DNA of 64,000 nt from Brevundimonas aurantiaca (GCF_014199955.1 NZ_JACHOQ010000001.1:310001-374000); one strand, 5' to 3'; counted from the stretch's first letter, positions 9,842 through 18,825 are shown. The notes: a model not told the origin generated them from the sequence alone. A program made the numbers and translations.

Positions 9842-11689
9842 ATGTCCACGACCTCTTCCGAAGGCTTGACCTGGCCGCCGCCGACCACGGCGATCATCGG
9901 CTTCGATGTCGAAGCGATAAACGCCGAAACGGCGGACCATTCGCACGTCGATGCGGGCGTGTTCGAGCAACGCTTCATGGTGCTCGCGCGAGCGAGCGAG
10001 GGACAACTGGCCTCCGGGTGGTACTGGCTGTCCGGCGCCGTCGGACTCCTGCTCCGCCCCGCTGACCAAGGGTCGCCGTGGGGCCCGCGATATGTGGGCG
10101 AGGGCTGGCGGATGCCCGCGATCGAGGATTTCCTCCCTCAGGCCGGGGTTTTCGAAACCCTGGCGGCTCAACTCGATCACCCCGGGCTGAAGGCGCGACT
10201 GGCCGACATAGCCTGGACCAATGAACGCCATCGCGGTGCAGCGGGACGCTGTGCGATCGACGGCTATGTGGATAGCCTGGATCGGTTGCTCGATGGGCGC
10301 TCCAGACCGCGATACGGCGAAGCCGAGGGCGCGTCGTTTGAAGCGCTAGGGTTCGCCCAACGCGCCCTGCAGCTGGCGCTCAGGCTGACCGGCAAGAAGA
10401 AAACCGACCCGGCCGCGCGTGACGCCTTTTTGCGCCTCTATGGTAGAGCGGTGACCGACCGCGCGGTCACGGTCTTCGGTTCGGCGGCGGCACTTGCGCG
10501 CTACTACGATCTGGTCCCGGCCCTCGACGTCGCCGCCGACCTCGAGGCCGTCGCTCGCGACGCGCCGGATCGGTTCGATCCCTTGGCGTCCGCGCAGTTG
10601 CTGGGACACGCCGCGCACCTTCATTTGCAAGCCCGCGACGAGGACGCCAGCAGGCGGTGTCAGGTCGAGAGGGTCAGCACAATCCTGAAGATGGTGGACC
10701 AGGTCAGCACCTCCGGCGCCAAGGCGCATTGGGTGCAGTCCGCCCTGCACGCCCTGCGCGGCATAAGGGGACAGGATGAGTGGCGCCGTTCGCTCCGGCG
10801 GGACTTGCGTGATCTTCAGGAAGACGCCCTGTCCGAGTTCGTCATGATGACCGTTCCGCTCGACCTCGGCGAAGAGCGACGGGAGGCGTTCGAGACCTTC
10901 GCGCAGCTGGATCTCCCGGCGGCGTTGAAGGCCTTGGCCTGCATCGGACGGTCCCAGCCCGTCGAAACGCTTCGCGAGGACGCACTGGCCTCGCTCGATC
11001 AGTTCCCGCTCGGCGCCATGATGGGAACCCGGCACTCCGACGAAGACGGACGAACCGCCGCGAACACGCCATCCGGAGATCGGGAAGATCCCGACGAGGA
11101 TTGGCTGAAGCAGAGGATCAACGAATCCGAGCGATTTCGTCGGCAGATCGTTGTGCAGGGGAGTTTCGACCCGGCCCGGCTGACCCTCTCCCAACGGCAC
11201 AACATTCATGAACGGCATCTTGGGGCGATCGTGTCCCGCTCCCCGTTCGTGCGCTGGGAGCAGCAAGGTCTCATGGCGCTGGGCTTTACCCGCCTTCTGC
11301 AGGGTGACGATCAGTCAGCGGTCCATCTGCTCGTTCCGCAACTGGAGCCGTGCCTGCGCCATGTGCTCCGGGTTGCGGACCATGACCCGGTCGTCGATTT
11401 CGACGACATGACGGAGGAGAATGTGTCTCTGTCGGCGATGTTGGGCAGACTGCGCCCTCAGCTGGAAGCCATCCTGCCGCCGGCCACCGTTCTGGAGCTT
11501 GAGCTCTTGTTCGATTTCCGGGCGGGGTCGGCCCTGCGCCATGCGGTGGCCCATGGACGGATCGGCACCGGGGGATGCCATACGACCGAGGCCGTTTACG
11601 CCTGCTGGCTGCTGTACCAGCTGACGTGCTGGCCGTTGCTGCGGACGTGGGATTCCATCACAGCACCGGCTATAAGAGAGCAATGTTAG
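9842..11689 (+). CDS. DUF4209/HEPN-like domain protein
   Basis: The 615-residue, largely helical protein begins 17 bp after the MNT-HEPN gene, so the two are probably cotranscribed. Near the C-terminus, the segment ELELLFDFRAGSALRHAVAHG carries an R-x4-H motif (R566 to H571) of the RNxxAHG type known in DUF4209 and related HEPN families. The N-terminal 500 residues show no motif I recognise. HEPN proteins with intact RX4-6H are frequently RNases in abortive infection. Whether this one cleaves RNA is not shown. Neighbouring genes suggest a shared defence role. Confidence 0.6.
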   Translation: MSTTSSEGLTWPPPTTAIIGFDVEAINAETADHSHVDAGVFEQRFMVLARASEGQLASGWYWLSGAVGLLLRPADQGSPWGPRYVGEGWRMPAIEDFLPQAGVFETLAAQLDHPGLKARLADIAWTNERHRGAAGRCAIDGYVDSLDRLLDGRSRPRYGEAEGASFEALGFAQRALQLALRLTGKKKTDPAARDAFLRLYGRAVTDRAVTVFGSAAALARYYDLVPALDVAADLEAVARDAPDRFDPLASAQLLGHAAHLHLQARDEDASRRCQVERVSTILKMVDQVSTSGAKAHWVQSALHALRGIRGQDEWRRSLRRDLRDLQEDALSEFVMMTVPLDLGEERREAFETFAQLDLPAALKALACIGRSQPVETLREDALASLDQFPLGAMMGTRHSDEDGRTAANTPSGDREDPDEDWLKQRINESERFRRQIVVQGSFDPARLTLSQRHNIHERHLGAIVSRSPFVRWEQQGLMALGFTRLLQGDDQSAVHLLVPQLEPCLRHVLRVADHDPVVDFDDMTEENVSLSAMLGRLRPQLEAILPPATVLELELLFDFRAGSALRHAVAHGRIGTGGCHTTEAVYACWLLYQLTCWPLLRTWDSITAPAIREQC

Positions 11690-11745
11690 CCGACAGGCCC
11701 GCCCAACAGCGGCCCGCCCCGGTAGTCTTCGCATGAGGCCGCGCC

Positions 11746-12024
11746 ATGAGTGACAAACGGACTGATTTTCTCTGGATCGTCCAGATGATCATGATCAAGC
11801 ATCAGGAGCGTGTGACGGGTTGGTCCGGCGTGGCGGGCGACGCGGTTGCAGCGAGCCACCGCATTCCCGCAGAGATGACGGCGAGGGACGCCGCCCTCGC
11901 CTTCTGCAGCGTCTTCGTCGAAGGCTTTAATGGCGAGACGCGCGCTGAGGTCCCAGCCTGGCTGAGCGCCCTCCGCGATCCGTCCCGCTCGGTTTATGAG
12001 GACCGAGGGCTCCGCTCGGTCTGA
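11746..12024 (+). CDS. Small hypothetical protein
   Basis: This 92-residue protein (start MSDKRTDFLWIVQMIMIK) follows the DUF4209-like gene by about 56 bp on the same strand. It has no signal peptide or clear membrane segment and no motif I recognise. The ATG at 11746 follows a GAGGCCGCGCC stretch that is a weak ribosome site. Coding status is supported mainly by an uninterrupted frame with plausible composition and by position behind the defence-like genes. It could be a fourth member of that cluster or an unrelated orphan. Confidence 0.5.
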   Translation: MSDKRTDFLWIVQMIMIKHQERVTGWSGVAGDAVAASHRIPAEMTARDAALAFCSVFVEGFNGETRAEVPAWLSALRDPSRSVYEDRGLRSV

Positions 12025-12062
12025 CGCGCAAGTGCGAACGGGAGCGATCGAGGGTGACCCCG

Positions 12063-12728
12063 TCAGCCCAGCGCGCCGAGACTGACCACCACCCAGGCCG
12101 ACCGATCCGCGCCGTGGCGGGCCGACAGTTCAACCCAGACCATCTCGCCGACGCCGACGCCTTGAAGAAGATCGACCGGGGCCACGGCCGTGTAGCTTTC
12201 GATAGGGTCGAGATCATTCTTCTCGATGGTGATCTGCCGGGCGGCGCCGCGCGCAGGCAGGTCCAGGAGCTTGCGTCCAAGGTCGCCGAGATCCGCGTAG
12301 AGCTCCTTGATCCGGGTCGTGTCGACCTTCAGATCGCGCACGACGCCGATGAAGCTCTCGTGCTCACCCGGCATCGGGTCCATCGCCTTGACCCCGACAA
12401 GCTGGTGCGCCGGAGCGACGATGTGGGCGGGTGGCTCCGGCGTCGGTGCGCCCGTGCCGATGGCCACAAAGCCTTTGAGGGCCTCAAGAGGCTGTCCCTT
12501 TCCGGTCGAAGGATCGAGGCCGGCTTTCAGCCAGCCGCCCGCGCCCGCCATTGAAGCGCCGACGATCGCGGCGCTGCAGTCGTGTCGCGGCCACGGCGGC
12601 TGATTGGTTTCGAAGAAGACGCCGCTGCCGCAACTGCATTGATAGACGTAGATCGCCGAGGTGCAGTCCGGACATCGCCACGGATAGATCCAGGACCGGC
12701 ACTCCGATCGATGCAAAAAATGTCCCAT
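12063..12728 (-). CDS. Hypothetical protein with N-terminal zinc-ribbon-like cysteine cluster
   Basis: The 221-residue protein starts at the ATG at 12728, preceded by a strong ribosome site (GGGAGG). The first 60 residues contain CPDC, then CSCG, then a further HDC, which is enough cysteine and histidine ligands for one or two zinc ribbons. The rest has a glycine/alanine-rich linker and a C-terminal alpha-beta region ending VWVELSARHGADRSAWVVVSLG. I do not recognise the family. It is transcribed against its neighbours, between small orphan genes, as is common in integrated elements. A nucleic-acid or protein-binding role is only a guess from the zinc ribbon. Confidence 0.6.
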   Translation of the reverse strand: MGHFLHRSECRSWIYPWRCPDCTSAIYVYQCSCGSGVFFETNQPPWPRHDCSAAIVGASMAGAGGWLKAGLDPSTGKGQPLEALKGFVAIGTGAPTPEPPAHIVAPAHQLVGVKAMDPMPGEHESFIGVVRDLKVDTTRIKELYADLGDLGRKLLDLPARGAARQITIEKNDLDPIESYTAVAPVDLLQGVGVGEMVWVELSARHGADRSAWVVVSLGALG

Positions 12729-12877
12729 ACACGCCTCCCGACGCGCAGCTATCCGCATCTTCGGCGAGTCCACAAGCGGAGGTTGACGGCGCGATGCGCC
12801 ACAGCCCCTCAAGGTAGTCGGCTTGCGGCGATCGTACCGAGCGGGCAACGTGGCGCTCCGCCTGACAAGGAGCGCTC

Positions 12878-13192
12878 ATGCCGCCATCCATCCTGACCTT
12901 CATTGCCTTCTATCTGAACGGGGCGATGGACTCCGGTCGCTACGACGACATCATGATCGATGAGGTCAAGGAGGAGATCAGGAACGGAACCGTCTTCGAC
13001 TACCTGCGTCGTCGCCTCGGACGGGACATCGACCTGAGCCTGCTGGATTCGGCCCAGGAGGCGGAACTTCTCGGGGAGTGGCAGGACCTGCTCGACGCCG
13101 TGAACGAGCGCCGCAAATTCTGCGTGGAGCGCCGGGGCCTCACCCTGCTCGTCGCCTATCTGCTGGAAGGCGTGCAACGCCGGATGCCCTAA
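12878..13192 (+). CDS. Small hypothetical protein
   Basis: The 104-residue protein begins MPPSILTFIAFYLNGAMDSG. A ribosome site (AAGGAG) lies 8 bp before the ATG. It is acidic and helical with no signal peptide. The pattern of short amphipathic helices (residues 20-95) does not match a family I know. It is divergent from the zinc-ribbon gene, with about 150 bp between the two starts where a shared promoter could lie. A weak hairpin follows its stop. Real coding seems likely; function is unknown. Confidence 0.55.
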   Translation: MPPSILTFIAFYLNGAMDSGRYDDIMIDEVKEEIRNGTVFDYLRRRLGRDIDLSLLDSAQEAELLGEWQDLLDAVNERRKFCVERRGLTLLVAYLLEGVQRRMP

Positions 13193-13197
13193 GGCGA

Positions 13198-13220
13198 CGC
13201 CGGGCAAGCCTCGCCCGGCG
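13198..13220 (+). terminator. GC-rich hairpin after the 104-residue gene
   Basis: Perfect 8-bp arms (13198-13205 and 13213-13220) with a 7-base loop lie 6 bp past the stop codon. No T-run follows, so intrinsic termination is uncertain. Confidence 0.35.
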
Positions 13221-13480
13221 CAGCCTCCCCGAGGTGCATGACCAGGCTGCCCGGGGGAAAAGCGCCATCGACGAACGCAGGGCGATCAGGATGCCAGTCG
13301 GCCCGGTCGTGCCACTCCTTGCGCATCCTGCGACTCACGGCATCTTGTGAGTCGGGTTAGGCGCCTGTGACCTGTCGCCGGGTCAAACGTCTCGTGGCTT
13401 GCAATCCCTTCCTCGGCCCCACGTTTTCCTCGTGTGCCGCAGCGTAATCGGCGACCTGCGCACCCACAGAGGCAAACGCC

Positions 13481-14281
13481 ATGGTCGAACTCGACATCAC
13501 TCTGAACCCTGTCACCCTCGAGCGCCTCAAGGCCGGACTTCGACAGACCGCTCCCGAAATCAAATCCTCCCACCGCGTCGAAGCGCTGGCGCGTGGACTG
13601 GGCTTCCACTCCAACGCCGAATTGCGCGCTCGCATCGACGCGGGCGGTTCTCGACGGATCGATCCTGAGCCGTTCGGCCGCTACCTGACCGAACGTGACT
13701 TCGATGCGCCGGCATCGATGCTGCTGCGCGCCGCAGCACATGCGATCACGCTCACGGCGATGGACCGCGACGATCGTCTCCATAAATGGGGATGGGGTTT
13801 CGGGCGGCCCGAACGCCGAAGCGATGGTCGCTGGGAGACGCCCTACGAGCACTATGACCGGGTCCAGGCGTATCGGGAGGAGCTGAAGGAGATCGCAGTC
13901 GCCGACCATGTGCTGCGCGCACTCGCCATGCTGGCGTCGGTGCCCGCGACGAAGACCATCCGCCCCGACACCGACAGCTATCGCCTGAAGCACATCGCGG
14001 AGAACTTCGCCTGCACCTTCCCCGACGGCGCGCCCTTGGGCCCGGACTATGTCGCGAACGGCCCTCTGATCGTGGCGGCCGTCCATCTTGGTTTCCGATA
14101 CCGGACGGCGTACGACCGGGACGGAAACGAGTGGCCGAACGTCACCTTCAACATGTCGCAGTCACACCTGCTTGAGCTGGACATCGCCTGTCGGCCCAAC
14201 GGCGCACGGGCACAGGACCGGCGCCGCAAACAGGAGGCGCGGAAGTACAGTTCGTTGTGGCCGCGGATCAGAGCGGCCTAG
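13481..14281 (+). CDS. Hypothetical protein of mobile-element type
   Basis: The 266-residue soluble protein starts MVELDITLNPVTLERLK. Residues 28-50 (KSSHRVEALARGLGFHSN) form a small helical motif that I associate with uncharacterised proteins on plasmids and integrated elements of alphaproteobacteria, but I cannot name the family. The central part is helical and the end is basic (DRRRKQEARKYSS). The last 14 bp overlap the convergent 77-residue gene. Its position beside a plasmid-type ParB-like gene supports element origin. No enzymatic motif is visible. Confidence 0.6.
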   Translation: MVELDITLNPVTLERLKAGLRQTAPEIKSSHRVEALARGLGFHSNAELRARIDAGGSRRIDPEPFGRYLTERDFDAPASMLLRAAAHAITLTAMDRDDRLHKWGWGFGRPERRSDGRWETPYEHYDRVQAYREELKEIAVADHVLRALAMLASVPATKTIRPDTDSYRLKHIAENFACTFPDGAPLGPDYVANGPLIVAAVHLGFRYRTAYDRDGNEWPNVTFNMSQSHLLELDIACRPNGARAQDRRRKQEARKYSSLWPRIRAA

Positions 14282-14501
14282 CTCTCGCGACGGCGCCCTG
14301 ACGCTGGTGGGACGGTTTCTCGCGAGGGTTCTCAGGATCGGGTTCAGGCGCGTCGTCCAGCGCCTTCCACATCGCCTTGACCGTGTCGGACTGGCCCGTG
14401 GTCGTATCCTCGCGGGCCTGTTCGACGGCGTCGCGCTCGTCGTCGCTCAGCGCACGCTTCAGCCGCCGTTCCTGATGCGCGATGAATTTGCTCGGCTTCA
14501 T
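14268..14501 (-). CDS. Small hypothetical protein, charged
   Basis: The 77-residue protein begins MKPSKFIAHQERRLKRAL. It is hydrophilic, with a basic N-terminal helix, an acidic middle and a Pro/Glu-rich tail. It lacks a signal peptide. It converges on the 266-residue gene with a 14-bp overlap and is read in the same direction as the ParB-like gene about 220 bp upstream. No family is recognised; a small DNA-binding or regulatory role would be speculation. Confidence 0.45.
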   Translation of the reverse strand: MKPSKFIAHQERRLKRALSDDERDAVEQAREDTTTGQSDTVKAMWKALDDAPEPDPENPREKPSHQRQGAVARARPL

Positions 14502-14665
14502 GCGCGGATCACACCTTGACCGGGGGCCGTGGGCGACCCGACCCGGAGCCGTTCGGTTCGGAAAAGGTCGCCCGGGTTCCGGTCCATCGGTCCGTCCCCC
14601 CGACCATTGGACTTACAGCGTTATGCCGAAGCGGAACACCACGCTTCGCCGCCTTGCCCGGAGAC

Positions 14666-14696
14666 AAAAAGCCGCGCGCCCCAAAGGGCGCGCGGC
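14666..14696 (-). terminator. Rho-independent terminator of the ParB-like gene
   Basis: On the minus strand a perfect 11-bp GC stem (14686-14696 with 14671-14681) and a 4-base loop are followed by TTTTTG. It sits about 25 bp past the ParB-like stop codon. This is a textbook intrinsic terminator. Confidence 0.85.
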
Positions 14697-14719
14697 GAGT
14701 TTTCGGCCCCTTACACCGT

Positions 14720-16783
14720 CTATTCGGCGGCGAACCGGTAGGCGTCGTCATCGGCTGCGGGCGGCTCGGTCGCCTCGCCTTCCGGCTCCGGGGCCTCCGG
14801 TTCCGCCGCATCGGAGACGGTGCGCAGTACGGACGGAAGCCAGCCCTTGCCCTCGACCAGCCGCTCGGCGGCATCGGCCATGTCGCCCTTCTTGAACCCG
14901 GCGATCCGCCCGGCTTCCTCGGGCGTGGTCGCCTCGGTCACCGCTTCCAGAACCCGCGCCTTGGACACGCGGGAGAAATAGCTGGCGGCGGTGGCGGTCC
15001 ACGTTCCTGTCATATCCAGACCGGTGGCGGTCGCCAGCGTCTCGGCATGGGCGAGGGCGTCCGGCTTGCGGTCGTGGGGGTCGCGCACGGCATAGAGGCC
15101 GACGCCCGCGCAACAGGCCATCAGGTCCAGAAGGTCCGACGGCGGCACGGTCATGAGCACGGCCCAGAGGTCTCGCGCCTCTTCCGGCAGACGGGCGCCC
15201 CACGCCTCCAGCCGGTCGGCCACCCGCCGCCCGGCCGGGCTGTCGCTGACGCCGGGCGCCAGCCGCTCCAGACCGGTCACGCCCAGACGCAGTTGCAGGG
15301 GCGTCCACGTCCCCCACGCCGGGTAGAAGACCTGCAAGGCCAGCGCATGGACCACCACCGTCAGGGCGATGTTTTCATCGGCCTGAACCGCATCGCGCAG
15401 CCCCATGGTCCGATGGGCGGTGAGGTCGATCACCAGCCGTTCGGACAGGGGCGCCGGTCCCTCGTCGGCCTCGGCTTCCGGCGCGGGCGGGGCCGTTTCG
15501 CCGTCCTGCGTCTCCGCCTCGGACCAGCTTTCCGGGGCGTCCGGATCGGGCGCCCGGTCGCTGACCGCATCCTCGGCCCTGACCAGACCCCGCTCGAACC
15601 GGGCCAGTCCGTCGTGGCCCAGCAGGACCATGACCCCGGCCCGCGCCTTGACCTCGGCGGGATAGTCGAAGTCCGGGCCGAAGGCTTGCAGGGCCTTGTC
15701 GATCTCTTCCAGCCGGGCGTCGGCTTCGGGCGTCAGCCCTTCCGGCCCGGCCTCGGAGACGAGGGCGTCGTATTCCTCGGACAGGGCGGCGATCTGCGCC
15801 GCATCGTCCTCGGACCGGACGACCTCGACCGGATAGACCCGGCCCAGGGCGTTGACGGCGACATAGTCGGACGCGGCCTCGGCCCATTTCCAGTCCTCGC
15901 GCTGGCGCGCCTCGTCGGCCAGAGCGGTGAGCTTGTCGCCCACCATCCGGTCCAGCAGGGCCGGGTCTTCCAGCCAGCCGCCGCCGTCCTCGGTGAACAG
16001 GTCGCGCAGCACCGAACCGCCCTCGGCCTCATACGCCTCGACGCCGACGAAGACGGCGCGGCGGTCGTCCGCCCTGACCTTGGCCTCGGTCATGGCCCGG
16101 CGAATGGCGTGGACGGGACGGTACTCGCCCAACTGCTCGAACACCTGACGCTGCCGGTCCTGATCGCCGCTGACGCAGAAGGCCATCAACTGATCAAGCG
16201 CCAGCGCCCCCTCCCGATAGGCCGCCATCAGCTCCGGGGCCGCCGCCCCGAGCCGCAGACGTTGACGCACTACGGTCGCCGTGACGCCGAACCGGGCGCC
16301 GATCTCCTCGGCGCCATAGCCCTTCTCGTCCGCCAGCCGCTTGAACGCCTCGAACTGGTCGGCGGGGTGCATGGCCTCGCGGGTGGTGTTTTCGTCGAGA
16401 CTGATTTCATGGGCGTCATTCTCGGTATCTACGACAACCTTGACCGGATGGGTCCGCTTGATCTGCTTGCGCTTGGCCAAGAGCCTCAGGCCCTGACGGC
16501 GCCCCTCCCCGATGGTTACGAGGTAATTGCCGGTGGCCGTCCCGTCCTCGCCGCGTTCGATCTCGACCACGGGCGGCTGCAACACCCCCTTGACCTTGAT
16601 GGAGGCGGCGAACGCCTCGATGGTCGCCGCGCTGTGCGGCACCTTCCGGGCGTTCTTCGGGGACGCCTTCAACCGGTTCAGCGGAACCACGATCTCCGCA
16701 CCGTGAACCGGCTCCTGATCCGCTCCGGTCGCGGCGGCGCCAGCCGCCGCAGGGATACGGGCTTGGGTGGATTGAGCAGTCAT
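14720..16783 (-). CDS. Large ParB/RepB/Spo0J-family protein
   Basis: The 687-residue protein has an N-terminal ParB domain: VVPLNRLKASPKNARK, then GVLQPPVVE, then the GEGRRQGLR box (a variant of the GERR-x-A nucleotide-binding motif), then a helix-turn-helix around GYGAEEIGARFGVTATVVRQR. The long acidic, Ala/Glu-rich C-terminal half is typical of ParB-like proteins on plasmids and integrative elements, twice the length of chromosomal ParB (about 300). The ATG at 16783 has a strong AAAGGAGG site. No parA is adjacent, so a role in classical partition is doubtful. A regulatory or element-maintenance role is possible. Confidence 0.85.
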   Translation of the reverse strand: MTAQSTQARIPAAAGAAATGADQEPVHGAEIVVPLNRLKASPKNARKVPHSAATIEAFAASIKVKGVLQPPVVEIERGEDGTATGNYLVTIGEGRRQGLRLLAKRKQIKRTHPVKVVVDTENDAHEISLDENTTREAMHPADQFEAFKRLADEKGYGAEEIGARFGVTATVVRQRLRLGAAAPELMAAYREGALALDQLMAFCVSGDQDRQRQVFEQLGEYRPVHAIRRAMTEAKVRADDRRAVFVGVEAYEAEGGSVLRDLFTEDGGGWLEDPALLDRMVGDKLTALADEARQREDWKWAEAASDYVAVNALGRVYPVEVVRSEDDAAQIAALSEEYDALVSEAGPEGLTPEADARLEEIDKALQAFGPDFDYPAEVKARAGVMVLLGHDGLARFERGLVRAEDAVSDRAPDPDAPESWSEAETQDGETAPPAPEAEADEGPAPLSERLVIDLTAHRTMGLRDAVQADENIALTVVVHALALQVFYPAWGTWTPLQLRLGVTGLERLAPGVSDSPAGRRVADRLEAWGARLPEEARDLWAVLMTVPPSDLLDLMACCAGVGLYAVRDPHDRKPDALAHAETLATATGLDMTGTWTATAASYFSRVSKARVLEAVTEATTPEEAGRIAGFKKGDMADAAERLVEGKGWLPSVLRTVSDAAEPEAPEPEGEATEPPAADDDAYRFAAE

Positions 16784-17112
16784 GTCTGCCTCCTTTGGGC
16801 AAGGGTTGCAGGCACGCGAAACGCGCGCCTGAAACCCTGCCCGTCGGCGAGACCGGGGTAGCAAGGGCCAGGGCGGATCGGCCGGAGGGGGATCGCCCGG
16901 CCTGCACAAGCCTCGTATCGATCGCGGGCATCGCCCCTGTCGCCGGCGCGGAAGGCCGGGGAGACCGGCCGATCCGGCGGCGGAGCCGCTTCACCCTGGC
17001 CCGCGCGAGGGCGGAGCCCTTAGATCTTCAGAGGCATGCGATCGCGGTTCGGCCAGCCGAATCAGCGAGGGTGATGTCCCTTCGCCGATTGCGGCCCACA
17101 CGGAGTGCCCAG
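16784..17112. other. Gene-free interval upstream of the ParB-like gene
   Basis: About 330 bp of very GC-rich DNA with several short inverted segments around CCGGCC. It should hold the ParB-like promoter and could hold a ParB binding site, but I see no clear promoter or repeated operator and no convincing small gene. Confidence 0.4.
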
Positions 17113-17421
17113 ATGACCACCGCTGCATCCCCCGCCCGACCCGTCTGCTACGCCCGGATCATTCTGACGGCCGCAGGCGTTCAACTCCCCCGTCAGCACT
17201 TTTTGGTCGCCGGATCCACGCCGGCTCAGATCAACAGCGTCGCAATCGGCCTACGCGACGCGCACGATCAGGCTGACAACTATCTTAACAAAACTGTTCC
17301 GGCCGCCGAAGTGCCGGAGCACGTCCTGCTCCAGGATGGTCAGTCGCTGCCTCTCGACGTCGAGCTGAGTTGGTTCGACAACGATCTGGGCAAGGTGGAT
17401 TGGTCGAAGTTGAAGATTTGA
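17113..17421 (+). CDS. Small hypothetical protein
   Basis: The 102-residue protein starts MTTAASPARPVCYARIILTA. Beta-rich spacing in the first half (CYARIILTAAGVQLPRQHFLV) and an acidic end (ELSWFDNDLGKVDW) suggest a compact cytoplasmic fold. The start is chosen at the ATG at 17113 (preceded by GAGTGCCCAG); an in-frame ATG at 17072 is also possible. No family is recognised. Codon use looks less GC-extreme than in the ParB-like gene beside it, in keeping with accessory DNA. Confidence 0.5.
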   Translation: MTTAASPARPVCYARIILTAAGVQLPRQHFLVAGSTPAQINSVAIGLRDAHDQADNYLNKTVPAAEVPEHVLLQDGQSLPLDVELSWFDNDLGKVDWSKLKI

Positions 17422-17464
17422 ACTACAGTACGCGGCGGCGAGCGTTCAGGACGTGTTGCCAGTG

Positions 17465-18364
17465 TCAGCCCACGAGCCGCACCGAGATCGGACAGTGGTC
17501 CGACGGGTGCTCGGCCTCGGGCACGCCGCCGTAGACATATTCCTCGAATGACCCCGGCTCGATCCGGGCGGTCGCGGCAGCGCCCGTGGCGATGAAGTCG
17601 ATGTATTCGCGGTAGCGCGCCTTACAGCCGGCCGGCCGGTCGCCCGAGGTCAGGGTCAGGGTCGAGCCCTCTGGGTCGCCGTCGTTCAGGTCGGCCAGGA
17701 AGGCGTCGTTACGGCTGGCAAGACGACGGTTCCAGTCGCCCAGCACGACGAAGGCGGCGCCTTCGCGGGCGCGCGCCTCGGTCCATCCCTCCAGCACAGG
17801 GAGCTGGTCGAAGAGCACGGGGCAGTCCGGGTCGGTCGGCTCGCGGCCGGAGTTGCAGCCGGACTTCAGATGCACCGCCAGGAGCCGAACCGGCCGCCCG
17901 CGCGACACCGTCACATCCACGCCCCAGCGAAGATCGGGGTTACCGAGGGCCAGGGCGCTAAGGTCGGGATTGCGGGTCCAGGGCACGCCCTTGCGGATGG
18001 CGAAGCCGACGGCCTGGTTCTGGATAGAGAGCCCCGGACGCCCACGGCACTCGCCGCCGCGGGTGCTGGGCGGACGGCCGGACATGACCACGTCGTAGAG
18101 CGCCGGATCGAACACCCGTTCGGCGGCGGCCCGGTTCTGCACTTCCTGAAAGGCGATCACGTCGGCGCCGAGGGCCGAGGCGTGCGCCCGCAGACGGGCG
18201 TAGTCCGCCCCGGTGCGCGGGCTGCAGCCCTCCCCGTCCCGTTCGGCCAGATGCTTCATGTTCCAGCTGGCGATCTTGAGGCCGCCGCCGTCGCGGGGCG
18301 GCGTCATGCCGACGCAGCCCGACAGGAGGGCGGCCGAGAGGGTGAGCGCGATCAGGGATTTCAT
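17465..18364 (-). CDS. Endonuclease/exonuclease/phosphatase-family lipoprotein
   Basis: The 299-residue protein starts MKSLIALTLSAALLSGCVG, a lipoprotein signal with lipobox LSGC. The mature part shows the EEP fold motifs in order: KIASWNMKHL, AFQEVQN (catalytic Glu), AVHLKSGC, VLGDWNRR (the GDxN motif) and a final HPSDHCPI (the SDH motif). Such proteins hydrolyse phosphodiesters of DNA, nucleotides or lipids outside the cytoplasm; the substrate here is unknown. The ATG at 18364 was chosen because it places the signal peptide at the N-terminus. Confidence 0.85.
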   Translation of the reverse strand: MKSLIALTLSAALLSGCVGMTPPRDGGGLKIASWNMKHLAERDGEGCSPRTGADYARLRAHASALGADVIAFQEVQNRAAAERVFDPALYDVVMSGRPPSTRGGECRGRPGLSIQNQAVGFAIRKGVPWTRNPDLSALALGNPDLRWGVDVTVSRGRPVRLLAVHLKSGCNSGREPTDPDCPVLFDQLPVLEGWTEARAREGAAFVVLGDWNRRLASRNDAFLADLNDGDPEGSTLTLTSGDRPAGCKARYREYIDFIATGAAATARIEPGSFEEYVYGGVPEAEHPSDHCPISVRLVG

Positions 18365-18630
18365 GACAGGGGGCCTCGCGGGGAAGGGTGCGGCCCGGCC
18401 GACGGCGGGTCGGCGCGGGACCGCTGCCGGGCGCAAGGTCGGTCGCGGTCCGGCGGTCCCCGCCTATCCCATCGAACCGATTCCCGCGATGCGTCATTCG
18501 CGGCGCCCCAGTTGAGGGGCGTTTCGGCGCCAGCAAAAGTGTTCAGACCCTCCCCGCCTTCGGCCATTGCCCAGCTTAAGGGCGAATTCACTGGCGAGCC
18601 CTAGCCTGTGATCCAACACGGAGAGGGTTC

Positions 18631-18825
18631 ATGAAAAACGCCATCTTGCTGCGTCAGTCGGGTCTCAGTCTCATCAGTGTCACTGCGGTTCTCGCCGCAA
18701 CGTTTACTGGCTGGGGTATCGCTATCGGACACGGTGCCGAGGCCCTGTCGATAGCCTCGTTCGCTGCCGCGCCGGTCGCTTTGGGCGCCTTGTTGATCCG
18801 CGCGGGAGCGAAGCGGCCCGCCTGA
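18631..18825 (+). CDS. Small membrane protein with two hydrophobic segments
   Basis: The 64-residue protein starts MKNAILLRQSGLSLIS and has two predicted membrane helices (about residues 10-32 and 40-57) ending in a basic tail (RAGAKRPA). A GGAGAGG ribosome site lies about 5 bp before the ATG. No family is recognised. Two-helix proteins of this size are found as holin-like, toxin or regulatory peptides, but nothing here decides between them. Confidence 0.55.
   Translation: MKNAILLRQSGLSLISVTAVLAATFTGWGIAIGHGAEALSIASFAAAPVALGALLIRAGAKRPA

Noticed and set aside
14516..16861. 781-codon plus-strand open frame over the ParB-like gene
   Set aside because: It is an antisense shadow of high-GC coding DNA; the minus-strand frame has ParB motifs, a ribosome site and a terminator.
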